Assembly: GCF_949987535.1 (NCBI RefSeq)
Contig: NC_080074.1
Location: 37,493,641 to 37,557,640 of the forward strand
Reading direction: 5' to 3'
DNA from: Balaenoptera acutorostrata
Taxonomy: Eukaryota > Chordata > Mammalia > Artiodactyla > Balaenopteridae
DNA: 64,000 bases
Part shown: piece after piece, positions 1 to 9,860 of the stretch
How positions within the stretch are numbered: position 1 is the first letter of the stretch
Layout: each line of letters begins with the position of its first letter
The notes under the pieces: generated by a model
The model's input: only the letters and a program-made list of their open reading frames with translations
What the model was told of the DNA's origin: nothing
Database searches by the model: none
Position numbers and translations under genes: made by a program

Positions 1-27
1 CCATGGATGCATTTTTTTTAATGATTC

Positions 28-108
28 TTTTTTTTTTAATTGAAGTATAGTTGATTTACAATGTTGTACTAGTTTTAGGTGTACAGCAAAGTGATACAGT
101 TATATATA

Positions 109-139
<31 letters not shown>

Positions 140-486
140 TCTTTTTCAGATTCTTTTCCCTTATAGATTATTACAAAATATTGAGTGTAGTTCCCTGTGC
201 TGTACAGTAGGTGCTAGTTGGTTATCTATTTTATATATAGTAGTGTGTACATGTTAATCCCCAACTCCTAACTTATCCCCCTGCTTTCTCTTTTGGTAAC
301 CATAAATTTGTTTTCTATGTCTGTGGATCTACTTGTGTTTTGTATATAAGTTCATTTTATCATTTTTTTTTTTTTAAGATTTCACATATAAGTGATATCA
401 TGATATTTGTCTTTCTCTGTCTGGCTTACTTCACTTAGTGTGATAATCTCTAGGTCCATCCACATTGCTGCAAATGGCATTATTTC
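28..486 (-). mobile_element. L1 3' end (3' segment of a twin-primed insertion)
   Basis: Read on the minus strand this is the 3' untranslated end of a cetartiodactyl L1: the terminal motif ending in TCAACTATACTTCAATT is present as its complement at about 38-55, next to a T run (28-38) that is the element's poly(A). It continues upstream in L1 order to the segment complementary to GGTCCATCCACATTGCTGC near 453-471. A second T run lies at 12-19, separated by AATGATTC, so the tail may be interrupted or carry a few extra transcribed bases. The adjoining 487-761 holds the next more 5' part of the same L1 region, inverted. It has no coding capacity. Confidence 0.9.
100..139. repeat. (TA)n/(TG)n microsatellite inside the L1 3' UTR
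   Basis: A run of TA, then TG, then TA dinucleotides of about 40 bp. It sits where the L1 3' UTR normally has a short TATATATGTATA stretch, so it most likely grew from that seed. Confidence 0.85.
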
Positions 487-761
487 AGAATGGCCATCAT
501 CAAAAAGTCTACAAATAATAAATGCTGGAGAGAGTGTGGAGAAAAGGGAACCCTCCCACACTCTTGGTGGGAATGTAAACTGGTGCAGCCACAATGGATA
601 ACAGTATGGAAGTTCCTTAAAAAACTAAAAGTAGAGCTACCCTATGATCCTGCAATCCCACTCCTGGGCATATATCTGGAGAAAACCATAATTTGAAAAG
701 ATACATGCACCTCAGTGTTTATTGCAGCACTATTTACAATAGCCAGCACATGGAAGCAACC
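487..761 (+). mobile_element. Inverted 5' segment of the same L1 insertion
   Basis: Plus-strand L1 sequence from just downstream of ORF2: the AGAATGGCCATCATC block, then the conserved stretch around 'ctcctgggcatatatctgga' (661-680) and 'cagcactatttacaat' (725-740). In L1 order it lies immediately upstream of the part found on the minus strand at 28-486, with roughly 90 bases missing between them. Head-to-head adjacent parts of one element, with the 3' part carrying the poly(A), is the product expected of twin priming. A candidate target duplication is CCATGGATGC (1-10) against CCATGGATAC (760-769). Confidence 0.85.
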
Positions 762-894
762 ATGGATACACCTTTGCATGGGTATGCATTCCACTCCAAA
801 GCTGTAGTTGTGAGAGAAATCAAATTAAATCTGACTCTGAACTTCCCTCTTGCCAGCATGGTAGGAAGTCAATATAAGTCACTATATTTTTTCA

Positions 895-911
895 GGGGGG
901 GCGGGGAGGGG
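895..911 (+). other. G-quadruplex motif with one-base loops
   Basis: Seven Gs, C, four Gs, A, four Gs. This can be parsed as four G tracts of at least three with single-base loops, the most stable class of quadruplex motif. It lies about 130 bp beyond the twin-primed L1, in sequence I do not recognise as repeat. Confidence 0.7.
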
Positions 912-1008
912 TGCTTGTCATTCCTCAGAATCCCACAAAAATTCAAGAAACATATAATGCCTCAGAAATGAAAGTGTTCACTTCAGTTCATGATGTTCTC
1001 CACTGACT

Positions 1009-1100
1009 TCATTCATTCATTCAACAAATATTGAGAACTTACTAATGGACAGGCATTGTTCTAGGCACTAAGGACACATCAGTGAGCTAGACATCACCAT
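1009..1100 (-). mobile_element. L2 3'-end fragment
   Basis: Begins ATTCATTCATTCAACAAATA and continues with a degraded form of the 'ctactatgtgccaggcactgt' block and 'aggacacatcagtgag'. This is the reverse complement of the L2 3' terminus, which ends in TTGAATGAATGAA. Old and diverged. Confidence 0.75.
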
Positions 1101-3444
1101 CCAGGCCCCCTTGGCTTTTTGTAGGCAGGCAGCTCTGTAGCTCCAACGCTGGTAGGTGGCCTGAGCCCAAGGTCCAGCTCCTGTAAGTCTGCTTCTCAGC
1201 CATCCTCCACTGAGGCCTTGCTTGCTCCAGGCATCACTGCCACTCTCTCTCTTGCTCTCTCACCCATCTTTTTTCTCTTCCTCCACCTCACACTATACAA
1301 AACACACTCTCCCCTTCTCCCTTCCTCCAATATGTTTCTAAAGCCCAGAAAGCAGATTATCTGTAAGCAACATTTGCTTTTTGTCCTCTAACACAACCCT
1401 CCTTTCTGGCAAGCTGGTTCAACGGTGTGGCTTGGAAGAAAGGGTGTAGGGGAAAGGGCATGAAAAGGGAAAGAAATAAGTTTATATGACAATAACAAAC
1501 CTTGAGGGAAGTGTGGTGGGGTCTTAAAGAGCCTTTAATTTCCCAAAGCTAGTTCATCTTTGGCTTCCCAGGGATTTTTTTATAAGCGCAGTCTGACCCT
1601 TTATGAAATTGAGTTTATTTTTGCAAGAGGTGAAAGGATTTAAGGTCAGATCTCATGAGCTTTATCTAGGTTCTAATATTTGTGTGATTCTAGGTCTCAT
1701 TTCTATAATCTGACCCAAAGTAAAAATAGATGAACTAGAAACATTCTGGGCCTTTAAGAGTCTATTTTTCCTATTGAAGCTTCCTATATCCTTTATTCTT
1801 TATTAACTCTCTATAACCTGGACATATTTAATGCAATTATTAGAGATCAAAGCAATTGAATGTAAGAGAACAGCATTTATAGTTACTCCTGCAAAAAAGA
1901 CATCATATCTACTTCATTTACATCTCAGGTAGGATATTCAGTCACTGAACTAAAGGATAATCAAACACACCAGAGGGAATTTTAAGAATGCATGATACTC
2001 AAGGCAGTCTGTGATAGTTTACCTCTTTGAGAATCAAAAGCTAAACTTTGGAGCTTTGAAGCCAGCACTATTTTAAAGTCTAGACATCAATGAGCTGATG
2101 TGAGAAGGAATATAATTTGGCCTTGGGATGGAATACAAATAGTAGTGTGAATAAGTGAGGGGTAAAAACTCTATAATTTGCTCAATTTCCTAAATCATCT
2201 TCACAGCTATTTTCATGGAACATAGCATTGAACTTTGACTTTGGACAGCTTTGGCATTTCTGAACTTAAGGGTGACTATTGATTACTCAAATCCTAAATT
2301 TTATGTATTCTTTTTTTCTGTTTCTCTTTTTTGCCAGTTTCTGGTTCAGAAGAAAGCCTTGTAAAGGGGTTAGATACCTCCTTCTGGTAAACAATGTGTT
2401 CCTGCCCTTTATCCAGTCCCTGTCATCCTCACCTGAAACACCTCCTTGTGTTGTTACATGTTTGTGCCCCCATACAATCCCCTTCCCTATAATCCTTGGC
2501 AGGAATCCATATTTCATTTCCAGCCCTAGACATTGCAAGAGTAACACATATGAAAACAAAACAAATATGCCTTTAATGCATGCTGGCTAAGCGATTTGGT
2601 AAGCTCAAAGATTTATTACCCTCGAAGGCAAATGTTTAAGAGGTCTCCTTTCAAATAAAATTTCTATGGAAAGCGTTTATTTGCTTTGGAATTATTTATA
2701 TGCTAATCATTTACATCCAGCTGGATGTGTATGTTAAGAAGAAAATCCACAACTTTGTCTCTGCTGTGGTGGCAGGTAGGAAAATGTGTGGTGGAATTGC
2801 TGATTTGGCCTTCTATAAATTTAGCAGTGGAATAGGTGTTCCAGATCAGTGGTAGTGGTCACTTTACTACCAGGGAAGGATGTTTGAGAGTCAGTTTTTG
2901 CTGGAATCTGGCCTACAGAGCATTACTTAAGATTAAGTAATACTACTTGAAATTCTTTATACTTCTAAAGAATTTAACAATATTTTCTTCTTCCTCAGAT
3001 CCTTTGTAGAAAGGAAGAAAAAAGAAATTAGGAGATGAGAGGAGAGAAAGAGGAATAAATGTGATTAAAAGTATATTGTACAATGAACTTTTCTAGGTAT
3101 TTTCATAAGGCATCAATGCATAGATCTATACAATTTGGAGTTAGATTTATGATATTACTTAGATTTTTGGAAATTTATTTTGACTCTGAAAGTGTACAAT
3201 TTCACATGAGAGCCTGAAATACTAATTCACATGTGTAAGCATATTAATCAGCCTCAATGTCAAAATGACCTGGAGTGAGTGAATACAATGAAGCTGAAAG
3301 GGATCAGACTTTCCTTTTCAAAATCATTCTTAATAATTAAAAACATCCACTTCTCAAAGCAAAAAAAAATCTAACTCTTTATAAAAATTTAAATGCATGC
3401 CATAAGCTTTGCATCTAAAACATAAAAGGCAAGTGTTTTTTTAA
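1101..3444. other. Non-repeat DNA, no gene recognised
   Basis: Mostly AT-rich sequence with a pyrimidine-rich stretch at about 1240-1330. Two overlapping open frames (2279-2590 plus, 2287-2559 minus) face each other and have no recognisable domain, so I do not call them genes. Positions 2590-2770 hold a POU-like ATGCTAAT and an E-box CAGCTG close together and read like conserved non-coding DNA, without proof. Confidence 0.5.
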
Positions 3445-3650
3445 TATTAAAATAATAAAACTACGTATTGAGTTCTAACTATGTAACAGTGACTGTGCTT
3501 AGGCCCGTGCCAATCTTCCCTTCACTGTTACAATCTAAGATAGATACAGTTCCCTTCACTTTACAAGGAGTCAGAACTATCTAAGGTATCATGAGTATTA
3601 TGTAACAGTCCAGTATTCCAGCTTAGGACCACCCACCTTTAAAGGCCATG
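3445..3650 (-). mobile_element. MIR SINE, degraded
   Basis: On the minus strand it retains the order of a MIR: a decayed 'gcctaagcacagtcactgtt' block, then the region equivalent to the 'ccattttacagatgaggaaactgag' core, visible on the plus strand as 'ttcactttacaaggagtcag'. Diverged enough that boundaries are vague. Confidence 0.55.
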
Positions 3651-3945
3651 TTCTTACTTTAGGCATCTTACAGCTTTGCTATGAATATAACATTGAGACC
3701 AGAAATGAAAGAATGATGTTTGACAGAGAAAGCATCTAGAGCCTGTGCCTATGTCAGTAAGGTTGAACTAATCGCAGTTCAAGTTCAAGCTAAGAGAGCA
3801 CTCAGGAGCCGGTCAGCTCTCGAGCCCAGATAAAACCACTGAAGTAGATAAGTGGTAAAGTGAAGGCAGTGAGGGCATGTAACTTCAGGAGATGGGACAT
3901 TTCCATCCTACTTCCAAGCAGGTCAGGAACATAAGAAAGTAAAAA

Positions 3946-4035
3946 TAATTTCAAAAACATGTAGTGAGTGTATCCTATGTGTCAGGGAGAGAAGCATGTG
4001 CCAGGGATACAGAGGTGAGTCTTAGAGAAAAAGCA
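3946..4035 (-). mobile_element. L2 3' fragment, first piece of a split L2
   Basis: Contains 'gtgtatcctatgtgtcaggg' and 'ggatacagaggtgagtctta', matching the complement of the L2 3' end. The rest of this L2 appears to resume at about 4540 and again at 5250, interrupted by two other elements. Confidence 0.55.
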
Positions 4036-4044
4036 GACAGTGTG

Positions 4045-4450
4045 TCAGTTAGGACTCCTCTGGCTGCAAGTGATGGAACGCCTGACCCAAACTAGTTCAA
4101 GCAAAGAGATCCTACTGAGATCTTAATTGAGGTCACCGAGATATTCAAGGGGCCATCTGGTTTCAGGTATGGCTTCATGTGGGGCTCAAACAATGTCACC
4201 AGATGTTTCACTGCCCCCAGTGATTTCAGGCTTGTGCTTGCCTTTACTTTGTCCTACAGATGAGAGGTTGACAGAAACCAAATAATGTCATAGTAGGACA
4301 AAAGTCCTGGAATTGAACATTACTAGCTCCGATTTGCTTGGCCTGGGTGTACTTTGAAGCAGTCATTATGGCTAAGCAGATGGAATGCACCCACTGGCTT
4401 AGCCAGGTGGTGGGGATTACACAGGAGGCAGGGAGGTAGAGGCTAGAAAA
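4045..4450 (+). mobile_element. Ancient interspersed repeat, family not assigned
   Basis: Begins 'ggactcctctggctgcaagt' with a following 'aactagttcaagcaaagaga', a pattern I know as a dispersed ancient mammalian repeat but cannot name safely. A second copy in the same orientation lies at 55400-55690. It sits between two L2 pieces, so it probably inserted into that L2. Confidence 0.5.
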
Positions 4451-4539
4451 ACCTAAATCAGGATCTTAATGTCACGAGACGAGGGAATGGACCATAGGCG
4501 ACAAAGCTAATGTTTGCCACCTGTATGTATGTCAATGTG

Positions 4540-4892
4540 ATGAGTCATCTAATAGAATTAGGAGGGAATAAAATCAGAGAGTAGGACGTTTCTAACTCGA
4601 TTAAATACAATATTTAGGCTAAGTCTTGAAGATAAATGGAAATAAGTCAGGCAAATGGGGGGGAAAAAGAAACACTGCAAGAGTGAGTTGAAATGAAAAA
4701 TCAAGGTCATTTATTGGAACGGTGAGGACTGTGTGACTGGAAAGGTGGATGTCGAGACTGTGAAAGGCAGAGGGAAGGAGGAGGGAGGGCTGAGTAGTAA
4801 ACAGGTTTATGGTACTTCATGGGGAAGACCACGGCTTTGGACTTTATTTACTGAGTGATGTGGTTCACTGAAGGTTTTCAAACAGTGCCCAG
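4540..4892 (-). mobile_element. L2 middle piece (minus strand)
   Basis: The stretch 'cggctttggactttatttac' followed by 'ttcactgaaggttttcaaac' matches, in order, the L2 3' region read in complement (the part preceding 'agtgacatgatctg'). It belongs with the pieces at 3946-4035 and 5250-5450. Confidence 0.6.
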
Positions 4893-5249
4893 AGACAAGA
4901 GCTGGCAAACTTTTTGTGTAGAGGGCCAGTTAGTAAATATATCAGGTTTTGCATGCCATCTGGTGTCTACTAGTCACCTCTGCCACTGTCATGTGGAAGC
5001 AGCCACAGACAATCCACAAATGAATGAGCATGGCTATGTGCCAAGAAAATTGGGTGTATGGACACTGAATTTTGAATTCCACATAATTTTTACATCCCAG
5101 ACAATGTTATTCTTTAACTAAATATGTTTTCGATCACTGAAACATGTAAATATAAAGTCTTAGCTTAGGATGGTTTAAAAAAAAATAACTAAAAAGAGGC
5201 AGGCCAGGTTTGACCTGGGCACTTGATCATTGTTTTGCCGACCACTGTT
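4893..5249. mobile_element. hAT-like non-autonomous DNA transposon
   Basis: The left end reads GAGCTGGCAAACTTTTTG and the right end TTTTGCCGACCACTG, degraded inverted copies of one terminus. The interior includes 'agggccagttagtaaatata', 'ggaagcagccacagacaat' and 'gaatgagcatggctatgtg', all diagnostic of a common ancient mammalian hAT-type element. It splits the L2 around it. It encodes no protein. Confidence 0.7.
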
Positions 5250-5450
5250 CTAAAATGATCAGTTCTATGTTTCCAGATTACCTAGAGCAAATACAAAAGG
5301 AGCAGTAGATTAAAGAGAGAGGCAGCAAGGAGAGCTACTAGGAGACCATTGCACTAATCCCAGTTGAAGTTGGTTCACTGTAGATGAGAAATTGAAAGTC
5401 TTGAGACTTAAGGCTTTACACCTTAAGAAAGGAGAACTATGAACTAGGTG
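5250..5450 (-). mobile_element. L2 upstream piece (minus strand)
   Basis: Contains 'gctactaggagaccattgca' and 'ctaatcccagttgaagttgg', the decayed complement of the L2 segment that normally follows 'agtgacatgatctg'. It continues the L2 interrupted at 4893-5249. The far boundary is unclear. Confidence 0.55.
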
Positions 5451-6844
5451 ACAAGGTAGCCTTTGTTACAGAGTTAGTCCTATCAGAGAATGAACCTGGA
5501 GTGATTAGAGAGAGGGCAAGATGGAGGTTGGTGGTTCAAGTTGTGAAAAAGGGAGTAATATAATCCTAGAGGGTAGAATGTATTTCCTGAGACTTGAAGG
5601 ATCTGGCAGAGATGGTAGGTCAGTTCTGTTGTGGAAATATCTGAAGTGCAAGGACCTCAAGTTGGGGGGGAAGTTGTGGACAGCTCCATAGATGTTAGGG
5701 TCAGTGGTTGAACTTGGCACCCTAGGAATGGATGCTGTTACAGGAGGAGGTGGGTTTGAACTGCTCTTCAGCGGATTGGAAAAGAATCTCAAATCATGAC
5801 CATTATGGACTTAATACCCAAAGTCTTCCCTCTTCTAGATTTTATAAATCCTCCTGTTCTTTAATAATTTTAAGAGAAGAGGAAGTATCTTTTAGAAACA
5901 GACTAAGTTGGACTTTCTACTATCTGGGTGGGTAGAGCCTGAACCAGATTAAATTTCAGGGAATGTGATACTATCTGAACTCTAGTACTGTGGGCAAATT
6001 CACACCAATGACCAGTAGGATATTTGAATTTTTGTCAAAAATATTTTAACTGAGAGATTACACTGCATCTCTGCTTATTGATTCTAGTTAGTTGGAATAG
6101 ACTATGGGAAAAGCAGATTTCATTCTTAACCAAGTAAAAAATTCCAGCTATATATAGCAGCAGTGAAGCATTCCTGCCATCTTGAAAATTTAGTCACTGT
6201 GTATAAAGTGAGAAAGTAAGGATTGCTTGACATAAACATGACCCATCCTGGAAAAAGAAACACCAAGAGTGGGTCCTTCACCCTCTGAAGCAAAACAGAA
6301 TCCACCCATATGAAGTATAGTCTGTAACTGAAGCATTCACCTATGAAGCACAGCATAGTGCTACAATGAATATAGAGTTTCTTTTTAAGATAATTTATCA
6401 AGTAGAAAAGAATTTATGGACATGATGTAAGAGAACGCTTGCTGTAGTACATTTGGAACTTTTATTCGATTTGCACTATTCATTATATGAAAGTTAAATT
6501 CAATAGGTCTTATATGAATAAATTCTGAGATTTTTCAAAGGGCCTATTCAATGAAGTATTGCTAATGGCCACTTAATCATTCAACTAAGGCACGGATATA
6601 GTACTGTGGAAAGTAAAATGGTTTGCTCAAAGCTACTCTATTCACATAGGCACTGGAAGCAAATGGAAATCTTCAGGTTCCTAACTTAGCTCTCTTCTTT
6701 ACCATTATTATTGTCACTCTTTGTTTTTTCTCCCACAGTTTATACTAACATATGCACCTCTATCATTTATGGTAATTTCTGAAGAAGAAGAGAAACAAAA
6801 TTATTCTACTTAATGTATTTATTTACCCTGTACTTGGAATTTTT
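5451..6844. other. Unassigned DNA, no gene recognised
   Basis: The first 300 bp are purine-rich and could be further decayed L2. The rest is AT-rich unique-looking sequence. Short frames at 5505-5792 (minus), 5732-5935 (plus) and 6126-6401 (minus) have no family signature. Confidence 0.45.
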
Positions 6845-6950
6845 TCATTCCTTCACTCTTTTATTTGAAAATAGTTGAGTACCTGTTCAGTAACAGACAT
6901 TGGACTTCATGTTTGGGAAACAAAGATAAATAATAAGTAAGCCAAAATCA
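6845..6950 (-). mobile_element. L2 3'-end fragment
   Basis: 'ttcattccttcactctttta' with 'gagtacctgttcagtaacag' and 'gggaaacaaagataaataa' follows the order of the L2 3' terminus read in complement. Highly diverged. Confidence 0.55.
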
Positions 6951-6989
6951 TAGTCTAAAGCTGGGATATTCATAATACGGCCAAGGGTA

Positions 6990-7117
6990 AGAATCATTAA
7001 CATCAGTCTGGAACTCATTAGAAATGGAAAATCAGGCTCCCAACTTTACCCAACAATCTGTGTTTTAACAACACCTCCAGGTGATCCTGATCTATAACTC
7101 AGGTTTGAGAACCACAG
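6990..7117 (+). mobile_element. MER5A/B-type hAT DNA transposon remnant
   Basis: The blocks 'caacaatctgtgttttaaca', 'acctccaggtgatcctgat' and the terminal 'ggtttgagaaccaca' are the recognisable right half and terminus of MER5. The left terminus is not clear. Confidence 0.75.
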
Positions 7118-7261
7118 GTCTAGGGAAAATAATAGAAGCAAATAGACTTACAAAGCATTTTGATAAGAGTTATGTATAAATTCCTATTGGAGCAGAGAGG
7201 AGGAAGCTTCTAATGTCTTTTACATTTGGTTTACAGAATACATGCTCTATCTAAAATGCAC

Positions 7262-8110
7262 AGATGTCCTTGGCATCCCGCCTCTGCATAAAACATGTCA
7301 CTGTTCCTTATTGCCTTCAGAATAAAGTCCAAGGTTTCACATATCGTTTGAGGGGTTCCAGGATTTGGCCTCTGTCTTCTCTCCAGTCTCATCTCTGGCC
7401 ACTCTACCAGCATTGTATACCTTGTAGTACACACACACACCCACCCACACCCACACGCACACGCATACTCACACGCACACGCACACACACATGCACACAC
7501 ACATCCACAACCACACGCACACCCACACACACACCCACAACCACACGCACACGCACACCCACCCACACCCACACGCATACCCACACGCACACGCACGCGC
7601 ACGCACATGCACCCACATCCACAACCACATGCACACACACGCACGCGCACACGCACACACACACGCACACCCACACCCACAACCACACACCCACCCACCC
7701 GCACACCCACACCCACATCCACACGCACACCCACACGCACACCCACATGCACACCCACACCCACACACATGTGCACATGCATGCACGCCACACTATTTTC
7801 ACCTCCCCTTGTGCCCAGAATATCTTTCCCTCATGCCCCTCCACAACATTGGACAACACTGGGGCTCCACTGTAGAGACATTTCCTCAGGGCAGTATTTC
7901 CCAAGTTCCCTACAGCCACACAGCTGCATCTGTGTATAACTCTATCACTGAACTTATCACATGGTAGTGTTTCTCAGTATATCTGTCCATCTCTGCCATG
8001 TAACTGTTAGTTCCTGCAAACAAGAATGTTTAGTATTCACTTTAGCGTTCTTAACATCAATGCAGTGCCTGGGACCAAATGGAAGGACAAAAAATGTTCA
8101 ATGAATGCAT
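7262..8110 (+). mobile_element. L2 3' region, split by a CA-rich tract
   Basis: Left part (to 7428): 'cttcagaataaagtccaagg', 'ggatttggcctctgtcttc' and 'tctctggccactctaccag' follow the L2 3' untranslated order. Right part (from 7793) resumes with the 'gcccagaatatctttccctc' block and runs to the terminal 'cagtgcctgggacc' and 'aatgttcaatgaatg'. The intervening 7429-7792 is not L2 but an expanded CA-type repeat. The open frames spanning this region are products of the repeat. Confidence 0.8.
7429..7792. repeat. 364-bp CA-rich complex repeat with CCCAC and CGCAC variants
   Basis: Almost pure A/C on the plus strand in units of CACACC, CACGCA and CACAAC, with scattered GC and AT steps. It mixes alternating purine-pyrimidine CA/CG runs with CCCAC interruptions, and is unusually CpG-rich for this neighbourhood. 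It encodes only low-complexity His/Thr frames (plus) or Val/Cys/Gly frames (minus). Confidence 0.95.
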
Positions 8111-8464
8111 TTTAAGAAAGGAGTATATTTCTTCTATAAAGGTTTCTGTACTATATGGCTAGCCTTTCAGGTGTATGCTTGTCCTTCAACTCTGGAATTA
8201 TTAGGGCAGTCCATGGATTGGAAAGTTCCTATGATTTTCAAACTTTCTGAATCAAAAAATTTGCTGAAAAATTAATGGAAAACATTTTAAAATAAGAATT
8301 TCAAATACTCTCATTGACATGCATGGCAAGAAAGTTTATAACTTTCTTTGGAAACTTTTCTGTGGATATCTGACATTAAGTGACTCCCTCCCCATCATGT
8401 CATTTTATACCAATTTTAGGATTCTGTGCAAGTTAATACTTTGTCATCTTAACATTACTCAAAG
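8111..8464. other. AT-rich DNA, nothing recognised
   Basis: Follows the end of the L2. A 61-codon frame at 8319-8504 has no recognisable content. Confidence 0.4.
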
Positions 8465-8735
8465 ATTTAATGGATACCTATTATGGGCTAGGTGCTTGAG
8501 GTAGAAAGTAGAGTTCTATGACATAAATATAAGTTCCCAATTTAGAAGATAGGCATTGTGAATACTACATACATAATATTGATTTAATACTGCCCATAAT
8601 GCATGAGGTAGAGATCACCATATCCTTGTTTAAAAAGAGATTAATTAACTAAATAGCACATGTCTGGTAAGTAACAGAGCCCCAGACATGAACTCAGTTT
8701 GTTCTCATAATATTGTGCTCTAATAGCTGTTTATT
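8465..8735 (-). mobile_element. MIR-like fragment, possibly with L2 DNA
   Basis: 'atacctattatgggctaggt' followed by 'ggtaagtaacagagccccag' and 'acatgaactcagtttgttc' is the order of a MIR read in complement (accumulated-size block, then the 'agtggcagagccgggattcg' block). Strongly diverged; the first 90 bp could be L2. Confidence 0.5.
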
Positions 8736-9015
8736 GCTTTCCTTGGCTCCCTTCTAAGTTTCATGGAACTGTTGGTTAGATATGTTTAACTCCATTTTCA
8801 TAGATGCCTTTGTTATCAAGCACAAACTTTTGGAATGGCTAGCAATCAAATTTTACTTTAGAATGTAAACCTCTAGAGGGGGACACCATGTATTCTTAAG
8901 TCCCTTGTTCAAAGAAACTATATTACTCCATTCTGCTATGTATTTACAGTGATTTTAAAAGATTATTTAGATGATTATATACCACAAATTGTTTCAACTC
9001 AATTTTCACACCATT

Positions 9016-9860
9016 AGTTCATTCCACAATTGTCGATTAAGCACCCATTATGTGCAAGATATGAGATATGTCTATGCCCTAGAGCTATATAGAGGAGATA
9101 AGGTTTCTCTCTTTGGAGAGATTATATCAAATGGACAAAGACAGACAGATAAACAGGTAATTACCATACAGAGTGTCTTGGGAGCAATAAGCACAGAGTG
9201 CTGTGGATACACAATGGAAGGACACATGACCTTGATGTGGGGATGGAGGAAGAGTTATGGATGGGTTCCTGGAAAAATATTACAGCTGACACCTTCCACT
9301 GAAGGACTAGTGAAAGTTAGGCTAAGGGAGGAGATTATTTCTGTGCAGATGGAATTGCATGGACAAGAATCTGGAGGCCAAAATTTGCATTTATAGGCAA
9401 GGTAGCAGGCTGTACTGGACGTCTTTTATTTTATAATGAGTGTAGACCCTGTCCGAAGAAACATGGGAAACTGGTGAAGGAATTTAAAGAGAAGCATGGC
9501 AGATTTGAGTTTTATAAAAGTCCCTTTGGTTACTGTGTGGAAAATCAAAGGGATAAAATGTTAAGAGCAAGGAGATCCACTAAGCGGTTGTGGCCCTAAT
9601 CCAGGAGCACACAATGGTAACCTAGAGTAAGGACACTGGTATTAAGAGAGGTGGGTAGACTGAAAAGATACCTAAGAGTTAGAATTGACAGAAGTTGGTG
9701 GTGGATTGTAGGTGGGGGAGGAATTAAGGGTGGAATCAGGGATATTGTCTAGGTTTCTGACTTGGAGAGCTTTTACCAGGCTAGGGAACTCAGAGGATGG
9801 ATGCTTTTAGAGAAGAAGATGATGAATCTTGTTTTTGAAAGATTGTGTCTGTGAAGCAGG
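9016..9860 (-). mobile_element. Long L2 3' region
   Basis: In complement this follows L2 3' sequence for over 800 bp: 'ttagttcattccacaattg' and 'cacccattatgtgcaagat' (3' end), then blocks equivalent to 'ttgcatttataggcaaggta', 'agcatggcagatttgagtt', 'ctttggttactgtgtggaaa' and 'ttggtggtggattgtaggtg'. The 141-codon plus frame at 8971-9396 runs antisense to the L2 and has no protein signature, so it is not annotated as a gene. Confidence 0.7.

Noticed and set aside
7231..7967. Several long His/Thr-rich (plus) and Val/Cys/Gly-rich (minus) open frames of 100-200 codons
   Set aside because: They exist because the CA-type repeat contains no stop codons in most frames. They overlap on both strands and have no non-repetitive domain.
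8971..9396. 141-codon plus-strand frame
   Set aside because: It lies antisense to L2 3' sequence and shows no protein family features.
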